This document shows, in pieces, positions 49,211-58,219 of a stretch of 58,314 nt of DNA (its first letter is position 1; every line of letters starts with the position of its first letter). A program made the translations under genes and the position numbers. Location: positions 1-58,314 of the forward strand of contig JAFZSR010000083.1 of NCBI GenBank assembly GCA_017619275.1. The letters run 5' to 3'. Origin of the DNA: Prevotella sp. (GTDB lineage: Bacteria > Bacteroidota > Bacteroidia > Bacteroidales > Bacteroidaceae). The notes under the pieces are model-generated. The model was not told where the DNA came from. It ran no database searches and worked only from the letters and a program-made list of their open reading frames with translations.

Positions 49211-49290
49211 TCCACAGAGGACACAGAAGGCCCAGAATGATAGAGGTCACAGAGTTTTAATTTCTCTGTGACCTCTGTGTCTTCTGTGGA
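49211..49290. repeat. Hairpin-forming CACAGAG repeat between convergent genes
   Basis: TCCACAGAGGACACAGA plus GAGGTCACAGAG on the left pairs with CTCTGTGACCTC plus TGTGTCTTCTGTGGA on the right, with a short unpaired insert. It lies between uxaA and the convergent sensor gene and may act as a two-way terminator. It is a different family from the GC-rich palindromes. Confidence 0.82.
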
Positions 49291-49297
49291 CAATCTC

Positions 49298-52200
49298 TTA
49301 CGATTGTTTTTCGTGTTCACGCATATAGTCGCGTGGGGTCATGCCGTAGAACTTCTTGAAGATGGTGCTGAAGCTGGTGGCATTGGCGAAGCCGCAGGCA
49401 TACATCACCTCAGTGACATTCATGCTCTGCGTGGCCAGCAGGGTGGCGGCACGCTTCAGGCGCAGGTTACGGATGAAGTCGTGGGGCGTCTGACCAGTGA
49501 GTTCCTTCATCTTGCGGTGCAAGTGCACGCGGCTGATGCCCACCTCGTCGGCTATCAAGTCCACATTCAGGTCGCTGTCGTCCAGATGCTTGTTCACCGT
49601 GGCCATCAGGCGGTCCAACAGTTTCTCGTCGGGCGACTTGGGCACCTGTACGTCGTCGATCAGCTTCTCCAAATGGTCGCTCCTCGAGTATTTCATCTTC
49701 ATCAACTGATGGGCATTGATCAGGTTGAGCACAATGCGGCGCAGGATGTCGATGTTGAAGGGCTTCACCATGTAGGCGTCGGCGCCCGTCTCCAGTCCTT
49801 CCAGTTTGTCCTCATCGCGGTTCTTGGCGGTGAGCAGGATGATGGGAATGAAGTTGGTGGCGGCATTGCTCTTCAGACGAGCGCAGAGGGTGTGGCCGTC
49901 CATTTCGGGCATCATAATGTCGCTGATGACCAGGTCGGGATGCGAGCGATAGACTTCGCCCAGGGCTTCACGGCCGTTGCGGCAGGCATGCACATCGTAG
50001 TCGTTGCCCAGTTCGGTTTCCAGGAACTGGCGTATCTCATCGTCGTCTTCGGCTATCACAATCACCTTGCGCTCATTGGCATTGCGCTGCGGCTGCTCTT
50101 GCATCTCCTCTTGTTCGGGTTCGAACAGTTCTTCCTGCATGGTGTCGACGGTGTCCTGCTCGGCGCCCTCTTCGTTTTGGGGCAGCGTGGATTCGTCAAT
50201 CATCTCTTCGGGCTTGAGGTGGGCGTTGCCCAATGGCAGCACCACGGTGAACTGGCATCCTTTTTCCAGATTCTGTGCGCTGATGGTGCCATGGTGCAGC
50301 TCCACGAGCGAGCGGGTGAGGTCGAGGCCGATGCCTGTTCCCACATTGCGGTCGTTGACCTTCGACGGACTCTGGTAGAAGCGCTCGAAGATGCGTTCCA
50401 GCTTGTCGTTGGGGATCTGCTCGCCATCGTCGCTGATGACGATGCGGGCGTGGCTGTCGTCGTGGTCGATGCTGATGCCGATGTGTCCGCCGGCAGGGGT
50501 GAACTTAAAGGCGTTGCTCAGCAGGTTGACGATAACCTTATCGAAATGCTTGCGGTCGATCCACACGGGCAACCGCTCGCAGTCGTGACTGAACTGCAGC
50601 GACACATGGCGGGCGGCAGCTTGGTGCTTAAAGAGCGAGTGCACGTCGTTGACAAACCCCACGAGGTCGGTTTCGGTCATGCGCATCTGCATCTGTCCCT
50701 TGTCAATCTTACGCAGGTCCATCATCTGGTTGATGAGGCCCATGATGCGGTTGGCATTGCGCTGCATGGTCTGATAGGTGCCCCGGCGTTGTGGGTCTTT
50801 CTCGCTTTTGAGGAGCGACATCAGGGGCGTGACGATGAGCGTCATAGGTGTACGAATCTCATGACTAATGTTCATGAAGAAGCGCAGCTTGGCGTCGGCC
50901 ATCTCTTCGGCGTGGATATGTTCTTGCAGTCGCAGTCGTTCCTGCTCCTTTCGGCGGCGGTCGTAGCGGAAAAAGACCACCACGCCCAGCAGGGCAAGGG
51001 CATAGAAGAGGTAGGCCCAGGTGGAACGATACCACGGTGTGCCGATGTACACGGTGAAGGTGCGCTCGCCAGTGGTTTCTGTACCCCAGCGCTCGGCCTT
51101 CACGCGGAAGCGGTAGGTGCCGGGCGACATGTGCGAGAGCGACAGCACGTTCATGCCCTGTTGCAGACGGCTGAAGGGTTCGCCGTTGATACTATATAAA
51201 TATGTAGTATGTTCGGGGTTGTCGAAGGTGAGCGTTGAGAGCTGCACGGCGATGCTGTTGTCCTGGTAGCCCAGGTGGAAGTCGTTGCTGGCGATGATGG
51301 TGGTGTCGAGCACGGGTTTTCCGTCGCTCAGCGTGGCGCGTGTCACCTGCTGTCCGTTAATAAAGAAGCCCGTCAGCTGCACCTGTGCTGTCCATTCGGC
51401 ATGCTCGATGCTGGCGGGATTGAACCAAGTGAGACCACCCGTTCCGCCCATGATGATGGTGCCGTCGGGGGCCTGGCACGACGAGTTGTCGCCAAACTCG
51501 TTGCTCTGCAGACCGTCGTCTACATAGTAGTTTTGAATATGGTCGTTCTTAAGGTCCAGACAGCTCAGTCCGTGATTGGTGCCTATCCAGAGCCGTCCTT
51601 GGCTGTCGGGCTCGATCGAGGCGATGCCGTTGTCGCTCAGGCCCTGTTCACGGGTGTAGCGCTTCAGCTCTTGGCCATTGGTGTCGAGGCACAGCAGTCC
51701 TTCATTGGTGCCCACCCACAGCCGATCGCCTATCTGGCGGCCCATGCGCACAGGCATGCCATATTTCAGGCAGTTGCCGCCGAACGCCTTGGTCCAGCTG
51801 TTGCTGGCAATGTCAAGGCAGCACAGGCCCACCGATGTAGAAACGTAGAGTCGTTGCTCGTCGGGCGAGAGGGCTATCTGCGAGATGTAGTCGTTGACGA
51901 TGCTGTTCACCTCGCGGTTGTTCGCGGCCTGTGGATCGGCGATGTATTTCTTGATGCTGCCATCAGCCAGGTTCATGCACAGCACGCCGTGCTTCAACGT
52001 GGCCATCCATAGGCGGCCGTGCGAGTCGATGCGCATGTCCATCACGATGAGGAGGTCGTCGGCAGGGTAGGGCTGGCGGTGATACTGAAGGGTGGTGGGG
52101 TCAATCCATCCGAATCCTTCCTGATAGGATCCCACCCAGATGCGTCCCTCGCGGTCTTGGGTGATCGACATCACCACCGAGGGATAGCCTTGACGCAGGT

Positions 52201-53308
52201 GTTGCGCTTCCTGATAGCCCGGACTGATGCAGTAGATGCCGTCCTTGTCGGTGCCTACCCATGTGCGTCCTTGGCGGTCGACGAATGTGCAGATGATGAA
52301 GGCATTGCCGACGATGTTCTTCGGCCCTAATTTGTGGCCGGTGTAGTGGAATCCGCGCTGCCCGATGGGTTGCTTGTAGATGCCCTTCTGCATCATGCCT
52401 ATCCACAGGTTACCGTTGGCGTCCTCGGTGAATGAGCCCACCTTGCTCTTGGCCAGGTCCACTTCGAGGCTGAAGAAGGGGTTGTTGGTAAGCTGTCCGT
52501 TCTGTGGGTCGTAGATGGCCAGTCCCTCGCCGTCATAACCTATATATATACGTCCGTCTTGCCCGCAATAGAGTGCCGATACGGCCTTGCTGCCCGTGGC
52601 ATCTATGTGTACGAAATCGTTGCCCTGCTGCCGGAAGACGCCGGCATTCGTCGAACCCACATAGATGCGCCCCTCGTGGTCTTCGCACAGGCCGAAGAGG
52701 TCGTTGCGTGTGGCGAGATAGTGTTTGGCATGCTCGCCGTCGTAGCAAACCAGACCGTGGCGGTCGGTGGTCATCCACAGTTGGCCTTGGCTGTCTTCCA
52801 TCATCGAGTTCACCGTATGCAGCGACGAGAGGATGCCGCCTATCTGCCGGGCGGTTTGTGGGTTTTCAAAGCGCATCACGCCCAGTCCGCTGGTGCCTAC
52901 TATCATGTCGCCGCTACGCCGCTGCAGTAGGCAGGTGGCGTAGCAATAGCCTTGTTCACCTTTCAAGTTGAACATCTGAACGTCGTGAAACTGCTGGCCG
53001 TCCCATGTCTGTAGGGTGCCATACATGCCAAAGTAGAAACGACCCGTAGAGTCCTGCGTCATGCAGTTCACGTAGTTGCTGGCCAGGGTGTGGTCGGCCT
53101 CGTTCTGGTTCTTGAACACCCGGAATTGGTAGCCATCGTAGCGGTTAATGCCGTCGCGCGTGGTAATCCAGAGGAATCCTTCGCGGTCGACGTACACCTG
53201 CGTGACGAAGCTGCTCGACAGTTGGTCGTTATTGAAGTATTTGCCTGTTTGTGCCTTGGCGGTGGCATGGCATAGTAAGGCCAAGACTACAGGCAGTATT
53301 CTTTTCAT
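49298..53308 (-). CDS. Hybrid two-component sensor-regulator (HTCS) of glycan utilisation
   Basis: A 1336-residue one-protein signalling system. It has a signal peptide (MKRILPVVLALLCHATAKAQ), then a periplasmic region of two seven-bladed propellers with repeated DREGRIWVG/DSQGRLWIGT motifs (about 25-690) and a Y_Y_Y domain (about 690-755). One membrane helix lies near 768-790. His kinase residue about 817 (FFMNISHEIRTPMTLI), ATPase domain (LSNAFKF, ISDDGEQIP, GTGIGLDLTRSL), receiver with phospho-Asp about 1128 (LVISDIMMPEMDG), and a C-terminal AraC-type helix-turn-helix (about 1235-1336). Known HTCS proteins bind oligosaccharides in the propellers and switch on nearby glycan genes. It is divergent from the carbohydrate-binding-like gene at 53488, its likely target together with the CE15-GH8 gene. 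Confidence 0.93.
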   Translation of the reverse strand: MKRILPVVLALLCHATAKAQTGKYFNNDQLSSSFVTQVYVDREGFLWITTRDGINRYDGYQFRVFKNQNEADHTLASNYVNCMTQDSTGRFYFGMYGTLQTWDGQQFHDVQMFNLKGEQGYCYATCLLQRRSGDMIVGTSGLGVMRFENPQTARQIGGILSSLHTVNSMMEDSQGQLWMTTDRHGLVCYDGEHAKHYLATRNDLFGLCEDHEGRIYVGSTNAGVFRQQGNDFVHIDATGSKAVSALYCGQDGRIYIGYDGEGLAIYDPQNGQLTNNPFFSLEVDLAKSKVGSFTEDANGNLWIGMMQKGIYKQPIGQRGFHYTGHKLGPKNIVGNAFIICTFVDRQGRTWVGTDKDGIYCISPGYQEAQHLRQGYPSVVMSITQDREGRIWVGSYQEGFGWIDPTTLQYHRQPYPADDLLIVMDMRIDSHGRLWMATLKHGVLCMNLADGSIKKYIADPQAANNREVNSIVNDYISQIALSPDEQRLYVSTSVGLCCLDIASNSWTKAFGGNCLKYGMPVRMGRQIGDRLWVGTNEGLLCLDTNGQELKRYTREQGLSDNGIASIEPDSQGRLWIGTNHGLSCLDLKNDHIQNYYVDDGLQSNEFGDNSSCQAPDGTIIMGGTGGLTWFNPASIEHAEWTAQVQLTGFFINGQQVTRATLSDGKPVLDTTIIASNDFHLGYQDNSIAVQLSTLTFDNPEHTTYLYSINGEPFSRLQQGMNVLSLSHMSPGTYRFRVKAERWGTETTGERTFTVYIGTPWYRSTWAYLFYALALLGVVVFFRYDRRRKEQERLRLQEHIHAEEMADAKLRFFMNISHEIRTPMTLIVTPLMSLLKSEKDPQRRGTYQTMQRNANRIMGLINQMMDLRKIDKGQMQMRMTETDLVGFVNDVHSLFKHQAAARHVSLQFSHDCERLPVWIDRKHFDKVIVNLLSNAFKFTPAGGHIGISIDHDDSHARIVISDDGEQIPNDKLERIFERFYQSPSKVNDRNVGTGIGLDLTRSLVELHHGTISAQNLEKGCQFTVVLPLGNAHLKPEEMIDESTLPQNEEGAEQDTVDTMQEELFEPEQEEMQEQPQRNANERKVIVIAEDDDEIRQFLETELGNDYDVHACRNGREALGEVYRSHPDLVISDIMMPEMDGHTLCARLKSNAATNFIPIILLTAKNRDEDKLEGLETGADAYMVKPFNIDILRRIVLNLINAHQLMKMKYSRSDHLEKLIDDVQVPKSPDEKLLDRLMATVNKHLDDSDLNVDLIADEVGISRVHLHRKMKELTGQTPHDFIRNLRLKRAATLLATQSMNVTEVMYACGFANATSFSTIFKKFYGMTPRDYMREHEKQS

Positions 53309-53343
53309 GAGTTAGTTATTTTCGTTATGTAACAATTTGCTTG

Positions 53344-53351
53344 CAAAGGTA
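53344..53351 (-). promoter_or_regulatory. Promoter -7 element of the hybrid sensor gene
   Basis: Reverse complement reads TACCTTTG, matching TAnnTTTG, about 36 bp before the start codon. Confidence 0.6.
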
Positions 53352-53436
53352 CACTTTTTTTGCCATTCCACAAATATTTGTTACATAAAAAAAAGTATGT
53401 GTTTCTTGAAAAGAACCGTTTCCCGTGCTTTTTACA

Positions 53437-53444
53437 TAATTTTG
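53437..53444 (+). promoter_or_regulatory. Promoter -7 element of the carbohydrate-binding-like gene
   Basis: TAATTTTG matches TAnnTTTG, 43 bp before the ATG and divergent from the sensor gene promoter. Confidence 0.6.
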
Positions 53445-53487
53445 CAGCCAAATATGGCGATTTATTAACGTTTAAAACCAAACCATT

Positions 53488-55347
53488 ATGAAAAAATTCT
53501 TTACGCTTATTGCTGCTGCATTGCTCAGCAGCGGTGCATTTGCACAAAATTACGAGTGGCAGAACCTTGTTCGCAATGGCAACATGGAAGGTGAAGCCGA
53601 CCCCATGTGGAGCAGCTTCTGGTGCCATGACTGGCGCCAAGATGTCCAGTTTGCAGAAGAAAGCGGACAGGGGTATGATGCAGATGGAAGTGGCCAGTTC
53701 CGTGGCTTTGCCGAGATTGTTGAAGACCCAGCCGATCCTAACAACCATTGTGCCCGTGTCATTGTACGCAGCAAAGCTGAGTCAGAGGAAACAGGAATTC
53801 CGACTCCTGGTCAGTCTGATTTCCAGTCATGGGACAGCCAGTTCTTCATCTATGCCACCGAGACTATACCTGCGGGCAAGGAGATTAGAATGACCCTGAA
53901 GGTGAAAGCTGAGAAAGCTGGTTCATTTGAGACACAGGCTCACTGGACTCCTGGTGACTACAACCACTATCAGCTGTTTGGCAATCAGAACTATGGTACC
54001 GAGTGGACTACCATCGAAGCCACCACTACCGTTACTACCGACATGACACAGGAGGCAAGTGAGAAGTTCTTCCAGAGCGTAGCTTTCAACCTCTCCACCA
54101 TGGAGGATGGCAACGTCATCTATTTCGATGACGTGAAGCTGGAAATTCGCGATGCAAAGGGACCTGAGGAATTCGACCGCTGGATTGATATGCTTCGTGG
54201 TCACGGCACGATGGCGGCCGACAAGGTTGGCGACTACACAACCTTTACTGGTCGTGATGCCATGGATGGCCGCGACCTGCCATGCCGCATTGTGGCTGAC
54301 CCCGTTGATGGAGAGCCAGCCTTGTCCGTGAGCGCTGTTGCCTGGGAAGGCACCGAAACGGTTCCCGACCTTGATTCGGATGGCAACCAGAAGGTGGACG
54401 ACGACGGTAACCCCCTCTTCAAGGATCAGCAATATTGGTACAAGAATGGTGAAAAGCAGACCGTGCTCGACGACTGGCAGGCTCAGTTCTTTGTCACTGT
54501 TCCCCATAAGTTCATTCCCAACTCGCAGTATCGCCTGGTGATGTGGTATCGCGCCGACAAGGAGGCTTCGGTCAGCACGCAGCTGCACAACATGCCTGGC
54601 CAATATGTGCACTGGGATGCCATTGGCACATTGAATTGCACGCCCGAATGGCAGATGATTGAAGTAGAGCAGGAAATGTTGAGCCAAGGCAAGGGTTGCC
54701 AGACCATTGCTTTCAACTGCAACATCTACAAAGATGAGCCAAACAACTATTACTTCCGTTTCGATGAGTTCCAGTTCAACATTGCCGAAGTCACCAACGA
54801 GGAGCGCACATTGGGCACGGAAAACATTTTCCTGCCTGTGCCTGAACCCGGTGCCGAGAGTGCAACTGCTACCGTTGACTTCGAGAACTGCGTGAAGTTA
54901 CTTGAGACTCCCGACTTCTCCAACCTCATCAACGACGACCACCTGTTGCTGCCCATCAACGACCAGGATGAATACTCGACTGCACAGCAGGCTGCTGCCG
55001 GTATATTCGTGGACGATAACGGCTATGTGGTTGAAGACGGCCCAGTGTGCGTCACCGCCGATAGCGACAGCAAGGACAACAAGGTCGACTATATCATCGA
55101 CAACTTTAGTGGCGAGAGCTTTGACGGCAAGACCATCGACACCAAGTTCCTCTTCACATACGCCGACTGGAACTATCGCTTCAACGTCTCGCTGATTCCT
55201 GCCGCTAAGTACGAGGAGATGATGGCTGGCGTGAACACCCTCAAGGTGGCACAGCCCGAGAATGTCATCTACGACCTGCAGGGCCGTCGCGTGAAGGATG
55301 CCGTGAAGGGCCTCTACATCGTCAATGGCAAGAAGATTGTGAAGTAA
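53488..55347 (+). CDS. Secreted protein with two carbohydrate-binding-like domains
   Basis: A 619-residue exported protein with signal peptide MKKFFTLIAAALLSSGAFAQ. Two jelly-roll regions of the CBM4/9-like kind are visible (about 25-215, NLVRNGNMEGE...NVIYFDDVKLEIRDAKG; and about 240-435, with YRLVMWYRADKEASVSTQLHNMPGQYVHWDAIGTLNCTPEWQMIEVE...FRFDEFQFNIAEV). A smaller beta domain follows. The tail VIYDLQGRRVKDAVKGLYIVNGKKIVK type pattern fits a type IX secretion sorting signal, so the protein is probably on the cell surface. No catalytic motif was recognised. Divergent from the hybrid sensor gene and upstream of the CE15-GH8 enzyme, it may be a surface glycan-binding protein in this locus. 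Confidence 0.78.
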   Translation: MKKFFTLIAAALLSSGAFAQNYEWQNLVRNGNMEGEADPMWSSFWCHDWRQDVQFAEESGQGYDADGSGQFRGFAEIVEDPADPNNHCARVIVRSKAESEETGIPTPGQSDFQSWDSQFFIYATETIPAGKEIRMTLKVKAEKAGSFETQAHWTPGDYNHYQLFGNQNYGTEWTTIEATTTVTTDMTQEASEKFFQSVAFNLSTMEDGNVIYFDDVKLEIRDAKGPEEFDRWIDMLRGHGTMAADKVGDYTTFTGRDAMDGRDLPCRIVADPVDGEPALSVSAVAWEGTETVPDLDSDGNQKVDDDGNPLFKDQQYWYKNGEKQTVLDDWQAQFFVTVPHKFIPNSQYRLVMWYRADKEASVSTQLHNMPGQYVHWDAIGTLNCTPEWQMIEVEQEMLSQGKGCQTIAFNCNIYKDEPNNYYFRFDEFQFNIAEVTNEERTLGTENIFLPVPEPGAESATATVDFENCVKLLETPDFSNLINDDHLLLPINDQDEYSTAQQAAAGIFVDDNGYVVEDGPVCVTADSDSKDNKVDYIIDNFSGESFDGKTIDTKFLFTYADWNYRFNVSLIPAAKYEEMMAGVNTLKVAQPENVIYDLQGRRVKDAVKGLYIVNGKKIVK

Positions 55348-55380
55348 GCACATTCAGAAACTACCTTATTAATCTCGTGA

Positions 55381-55410
55381 GCGGGGAGTGCCAGCACAGG
55401 CGCTCCCCGC
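55381..55410 (+). terminator. Hairpin terminator after the carbohydrate-binding-like gene
   Basis: GCGGGGAGTGCC and GGCGCTCCCCGC pair over 12 bp (one G-U), loop AGCACA. The T-rich tract after it is weak. The rest of 55348-55655 holds a family F repeat (55489-55558) and a promoter; no gene was seen. Confidence 0.6.
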
Positions 55411-55488
55411 CTTGTGTTTATAAGTATACATTACCCTGCTTTCAAAGCATTGAAAGATACACCGTTAGCGGTCTTAACAAGCAGGCCT

Positions 55489-55558
55489 AAAAAACCGTAT
55501 GAGATTTTTTCAAAAAGCGTTACCAAATATCAAAAAAGCGTTACCCAAATTTCGAAAA
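55489..55558 (+). repeat. Dispersed AT-rich repeat (family F), copy 2
   Basis: ACCGTATGAGATTTTTTC followed by two AAAAAGCGTTACC modules, closely matching 24702-24770 (reversed) and part of 13502-13567. Lies about 70 bp upstream of the CE15-GH8 promoter. Confidence 0.75.
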
Positions 55559-55625
55559 GAGCCACTGGTTGAAAATCTATTCCAAAAATCTACAGAAAAG
55601 TGAATGCCATGTCCGCTTTTTTTCG

Positions 55626-55633
55626 TAATTTTG
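55626..55633 (+). promoter_or_regulatory. Promoter -7 element of the CE15-GH8 gene
   Basis: TAATTTTG matches TAnnTTTG, 22 bp before the ATG. Confidence 0.6.
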
Positions 55634-55655
55634 CACAAAATAAACCATTAATGAT

Positions 55656-58115
55656 ATGAAAAGAATTTTCTGCCTCCTTTCCACCGTGCTGCTGCTCACA
55701 GGCGCAGCCGCCCAGCCCCGTGTCTACGACCAAGAGAACACGGGCGCCAAGTTCGCCTTGAAGAAATTTGTGAGTCCCAACAAGCTCCCCATCATCCGTG
55801 AGCTGCCCGACGCCTTGGAGGGCGTGCGCGACTTCAACGACTGGGAGCGCCGCCGCAACGAGATTGGCTCGCTCATCCAGCACTACGGCATTGGCACGAA
55901 GCCCACCGTGAAGCCCAGTCAGGTGAAGGCACGCATGGACGGCGACACCATCATTGTCGATGTCACCGTGGGCAAGGAGACGCTCACCCTGAAGTCGCAT
56001 CTGCAGTATCCCACCACTGGCCAGCCGCCCTACGCGCTGATGATTGGCACCGACATGATTGCCCTGCCGCGCCAGTTGTTCCAGGGTCGTCCCATCGCCA
56101 CCACCACCTTCACCTCGGCACAGGTGAACGACTATAAGCAGTTTGGCCAGCACAAGGATCGTGGCGAGCACCATTTCGACCGCCTCTATCCCAAGCTGAA
56201 GGACAACGGTGCCTACGTGGAGTGGGCATGGGGCATGAGCCGCCTCATCGACGGACTGCAGCAGCTGGGGCCTGAGGTGACGAAGATCGACACCCGCCGC
56301 ATTGGCGTTACCGGCTGTTCGTATGCCGGAAAGATGGCCCTCTATTGCGGTGCCTTCGACGAGCGCATCGCCCTCACCGTCGCTCAGGAGCCCGGTGGCG
56401 GTGGCGCCGCTGCCTGGCGTGCCAGCCATGAGTCGAAAGAGAACGTGGAAGACCTCGACAAGACCGACTACCACTGGTTCCTCGAGAGCCAGCGCGAGAA
56501 CTTCCATGGCGACAGCGTCTATCGTCTGCCCTACGACCAGCATGAGCTGTGTGCCATGGTGTGTCCCCGTGCCCTGCTGCTGTTGGGCAACCCCGACTAT
56601 GTGTGGCTCACCGATCCTGCCATGCAGGTGTCGGCCGATGCTGCCGTGAAGGTGTGGGAGCGCTTCGGCATTGCCGACCGCTTTGGCTGCGACATCATTG
56701 GCGGCCACGGACACTGTCAGCTGCCGCAGGTGCAGTGGCCTCTGGTGCAGGCCTATATCGACCGTTTCCTGCTCGACGGCAAGCCCTGGACGCAGGGTGG
56801 CTTTGAGACAGGTCGCTATCGCAACCTCTTCGCCGAGATTGGTTATAGCCGCGAGGAAGTGGACAAGAAATTGCAGGAGGTGTTCAACGATGTGTTCTAC
56901 GGACCAAACAAAGTTTACTTTGAGGTGGGCGACAGCATGGGCTATGTGAGCGACATCAAGAACCACGACGCCCGCACCGAGGGCATGTCGTATGGCATGA
57001 TGATTGCCGTGCAGATGAACAAGAAGGACATCTTCGACCGCCTGTGGCGTTGGAGCCGTAAGTACATGCAGCACCAGAGTGGCTCACGCGAGGGCTACTT
57101 CGCCTGGAGCTGCCGCACTGATGGCACGCAGAATTCGCAGGGGGCAGCCAGCGATGGCGAGCTCTACTTCATCACCTCGCTCCTCTTCGCCAGCAACCAG
57201 TGGGGCGACACTACCGGCATCAACTACAAGGCCGAGGCCCAGCGCATCCTGAACTGCACCATGCCGAAGGAATACACGCCCGAGCCTCGCGGTGGCGGTT
57301 TCGGTGGCTTTGGTGGTTTTGGTGGCTTTGGCGGTGGCCAGCAGCAACAGCAAGGCCCCCAGCGCATGTTCCTCATCGACCCCGAGACGAAACTCATCAC
57401 CTTCACCCCCGATGGCTTCGGACAGCGCTACACCGACCCCAGCTACCATATCCCAGCTTTCTATGAGGTTTGGGCTAAATGGGCCGATGATGGACGGAGC
57501 GACTATTGGCGTGAGTGCGCCCAGAAGAGCCGCGAGTTCCTGCACAAGTGCATCAACGACACCACTGGCCTGAACCCCGATAACTGCAATTACGACGGCT
57601 CGCTGATGGCGGGCTTCGGCGGTCGCCGCAACGGTGGCAGCAACTTCCGTTACGACTCGTGGCGCGTGCCTATGAACATTGCACTCGACTATGAGTGGAG
57701 TTGTGCCGACCGCGAGTGGCAGCAGCAGTATGGCGAGAAGATTCAGAATTTCCTCTATAGCCAGGGCATCAACGACTTTGTCGACCAGTATCGCGTTGAC
57801 GGCACGCTGCCCGAGGGCAACGAGATTCTGGGCGCTGGCGGTTTCCGCAAGCTGCGCCACTCCATTGGATTGGTCGCCACGTCGGCTGCCGCCTCAGTGA
57901 TGTGCAGTCATGAGAAGAGCCGTGAGTTCATCGAGGCTCTGTGGAATGCCAAGCACGTGCCCTTCGAAGATGGCTACTTCGATGCCTACTACGATGGTCT
58001 GCTGCGCCTCTTCGCCTTCATGCACCTCAGCGGCAACTATCGCGTCATCTTCCCCCAAGGAGCCGATCCTAACCAGCAAGCCCCACGCGGAATGTTCCCA
58101 CGGGCACGCCGCTGA
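55656..58115 (+). CDS. CE15 glucuronoyl esterase - GH8 exo-oligoxylanase fusion
   Basis: An 819-residue secreted bifunctional enzyme (signal peptide MKRIFCLLSTVLLLTGAAAQ). Residues about 30-385 form a CE15 esterase, which cuts the ester between glucuronic acid on xylan and lignin. The nucleophile is Ser222 in GVTGCSYAGKMAL, and the His is in GGHGHCQLP. Residues about 400-810 form a GH8 domain like reducing-end xylose-releasing exo-oligoxylanases: acid Glu442 (ARTEGMSYGMM), Asp500 (AASDGELYF) and base Asp667 (RYDSWRVPMNIALDYEW). CE15-GH8 fusions are known from gut Bacteroides. Odd here is a Gly-Phe/Gly-Gly and poly-Gln insert (about 546-567) inside the GH8 domain. The tail is also Pro/Arg-rich. 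Acts on xylan with the GH51 and GH43 enzymes of the window. Confidence 0.92.
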   Translation: MKRIFCLLSTVLLLTGAAAQPRVYDQENTGAKFALKKFVSPNKLPIIRELPDALEGVRDFNDWERRRNEIGSLIQHYGIGTKPTVKPSQVKARMDGDTIIVDVTVGKETLTLKSHLQYPTTGQPPYALMIGTDMIALPRQLFQGRPIATTTFTSAQVNDYKQFGQHKDRGEHHFDRLYPKLKDNGAYVEWAWGMSRLIDGLQQLGPEVTKIDTRRIGVTGCSYAGKMALYCGAFDERIALTVAQEPGGGGAAAWRASHESKENVEDLDKTDYHWFLESQRENFHGDSVYRLPYDQHELCAMVCPRALLLLGNPDYVWLTDPAMQVSADAAVKVWERFGIADRFGCDIIGGHGHCQLPQVQWPLVQAYIDRFLLDGKPWTQGGFETGRYRNLFAEIGYSREEVDKKLQEVFNDVFYGPNKVYFEVGDSMGYVSDIKNHDARTEGMSYGMMIAVQMNKKDIFDRLWRWSRKYMQHQSGSREGYFAWSCRTDGTQNSQGAASDGELYFITSLLFASNQWGDTTGINYKAEAQRILNCTMPKEYTPEPRGGGFGGFGGFGGFGGGQQQQQGPQRMFLIDPETKLITFTPDGFGQRYTDPSYHIPAFYEVWAKWADDGRSDYWRECAQKSREFLHKCINDTTGLNPDNCNYDGSLMAGFGGRRNGGSNFRYDSWRVPMNIALDYEWSCADREWQQQYGEKIQNFLYSQGINDFVDQYRVDGTLPEGNEILGAGGFRKLRHSIGLVATSAAASVMCSHEKSREFIEALWNAKHVPFEDGYFDAYYDGLLRLFAFMHLSGNYRVIFPQGADPNQQAPRGMFPRARR

Positions 58116-58219
58116 TTATTTAAGGAATTATATATTGAAGGATTCAGAGGATGTGCACACCGTGCCTTATTCCTTTGAATCCTTTTTATTGTATTTTATA
58201 TAGGTATGGGATAAAGGAC

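Noticed and set aside
49268-51199. 643-codon plus-strand frame opposite the hybrid sensor gene
   Set aside because: Composition is that of the reverse strand of the sensor's kinase and receiver domains; no recognisable motif.
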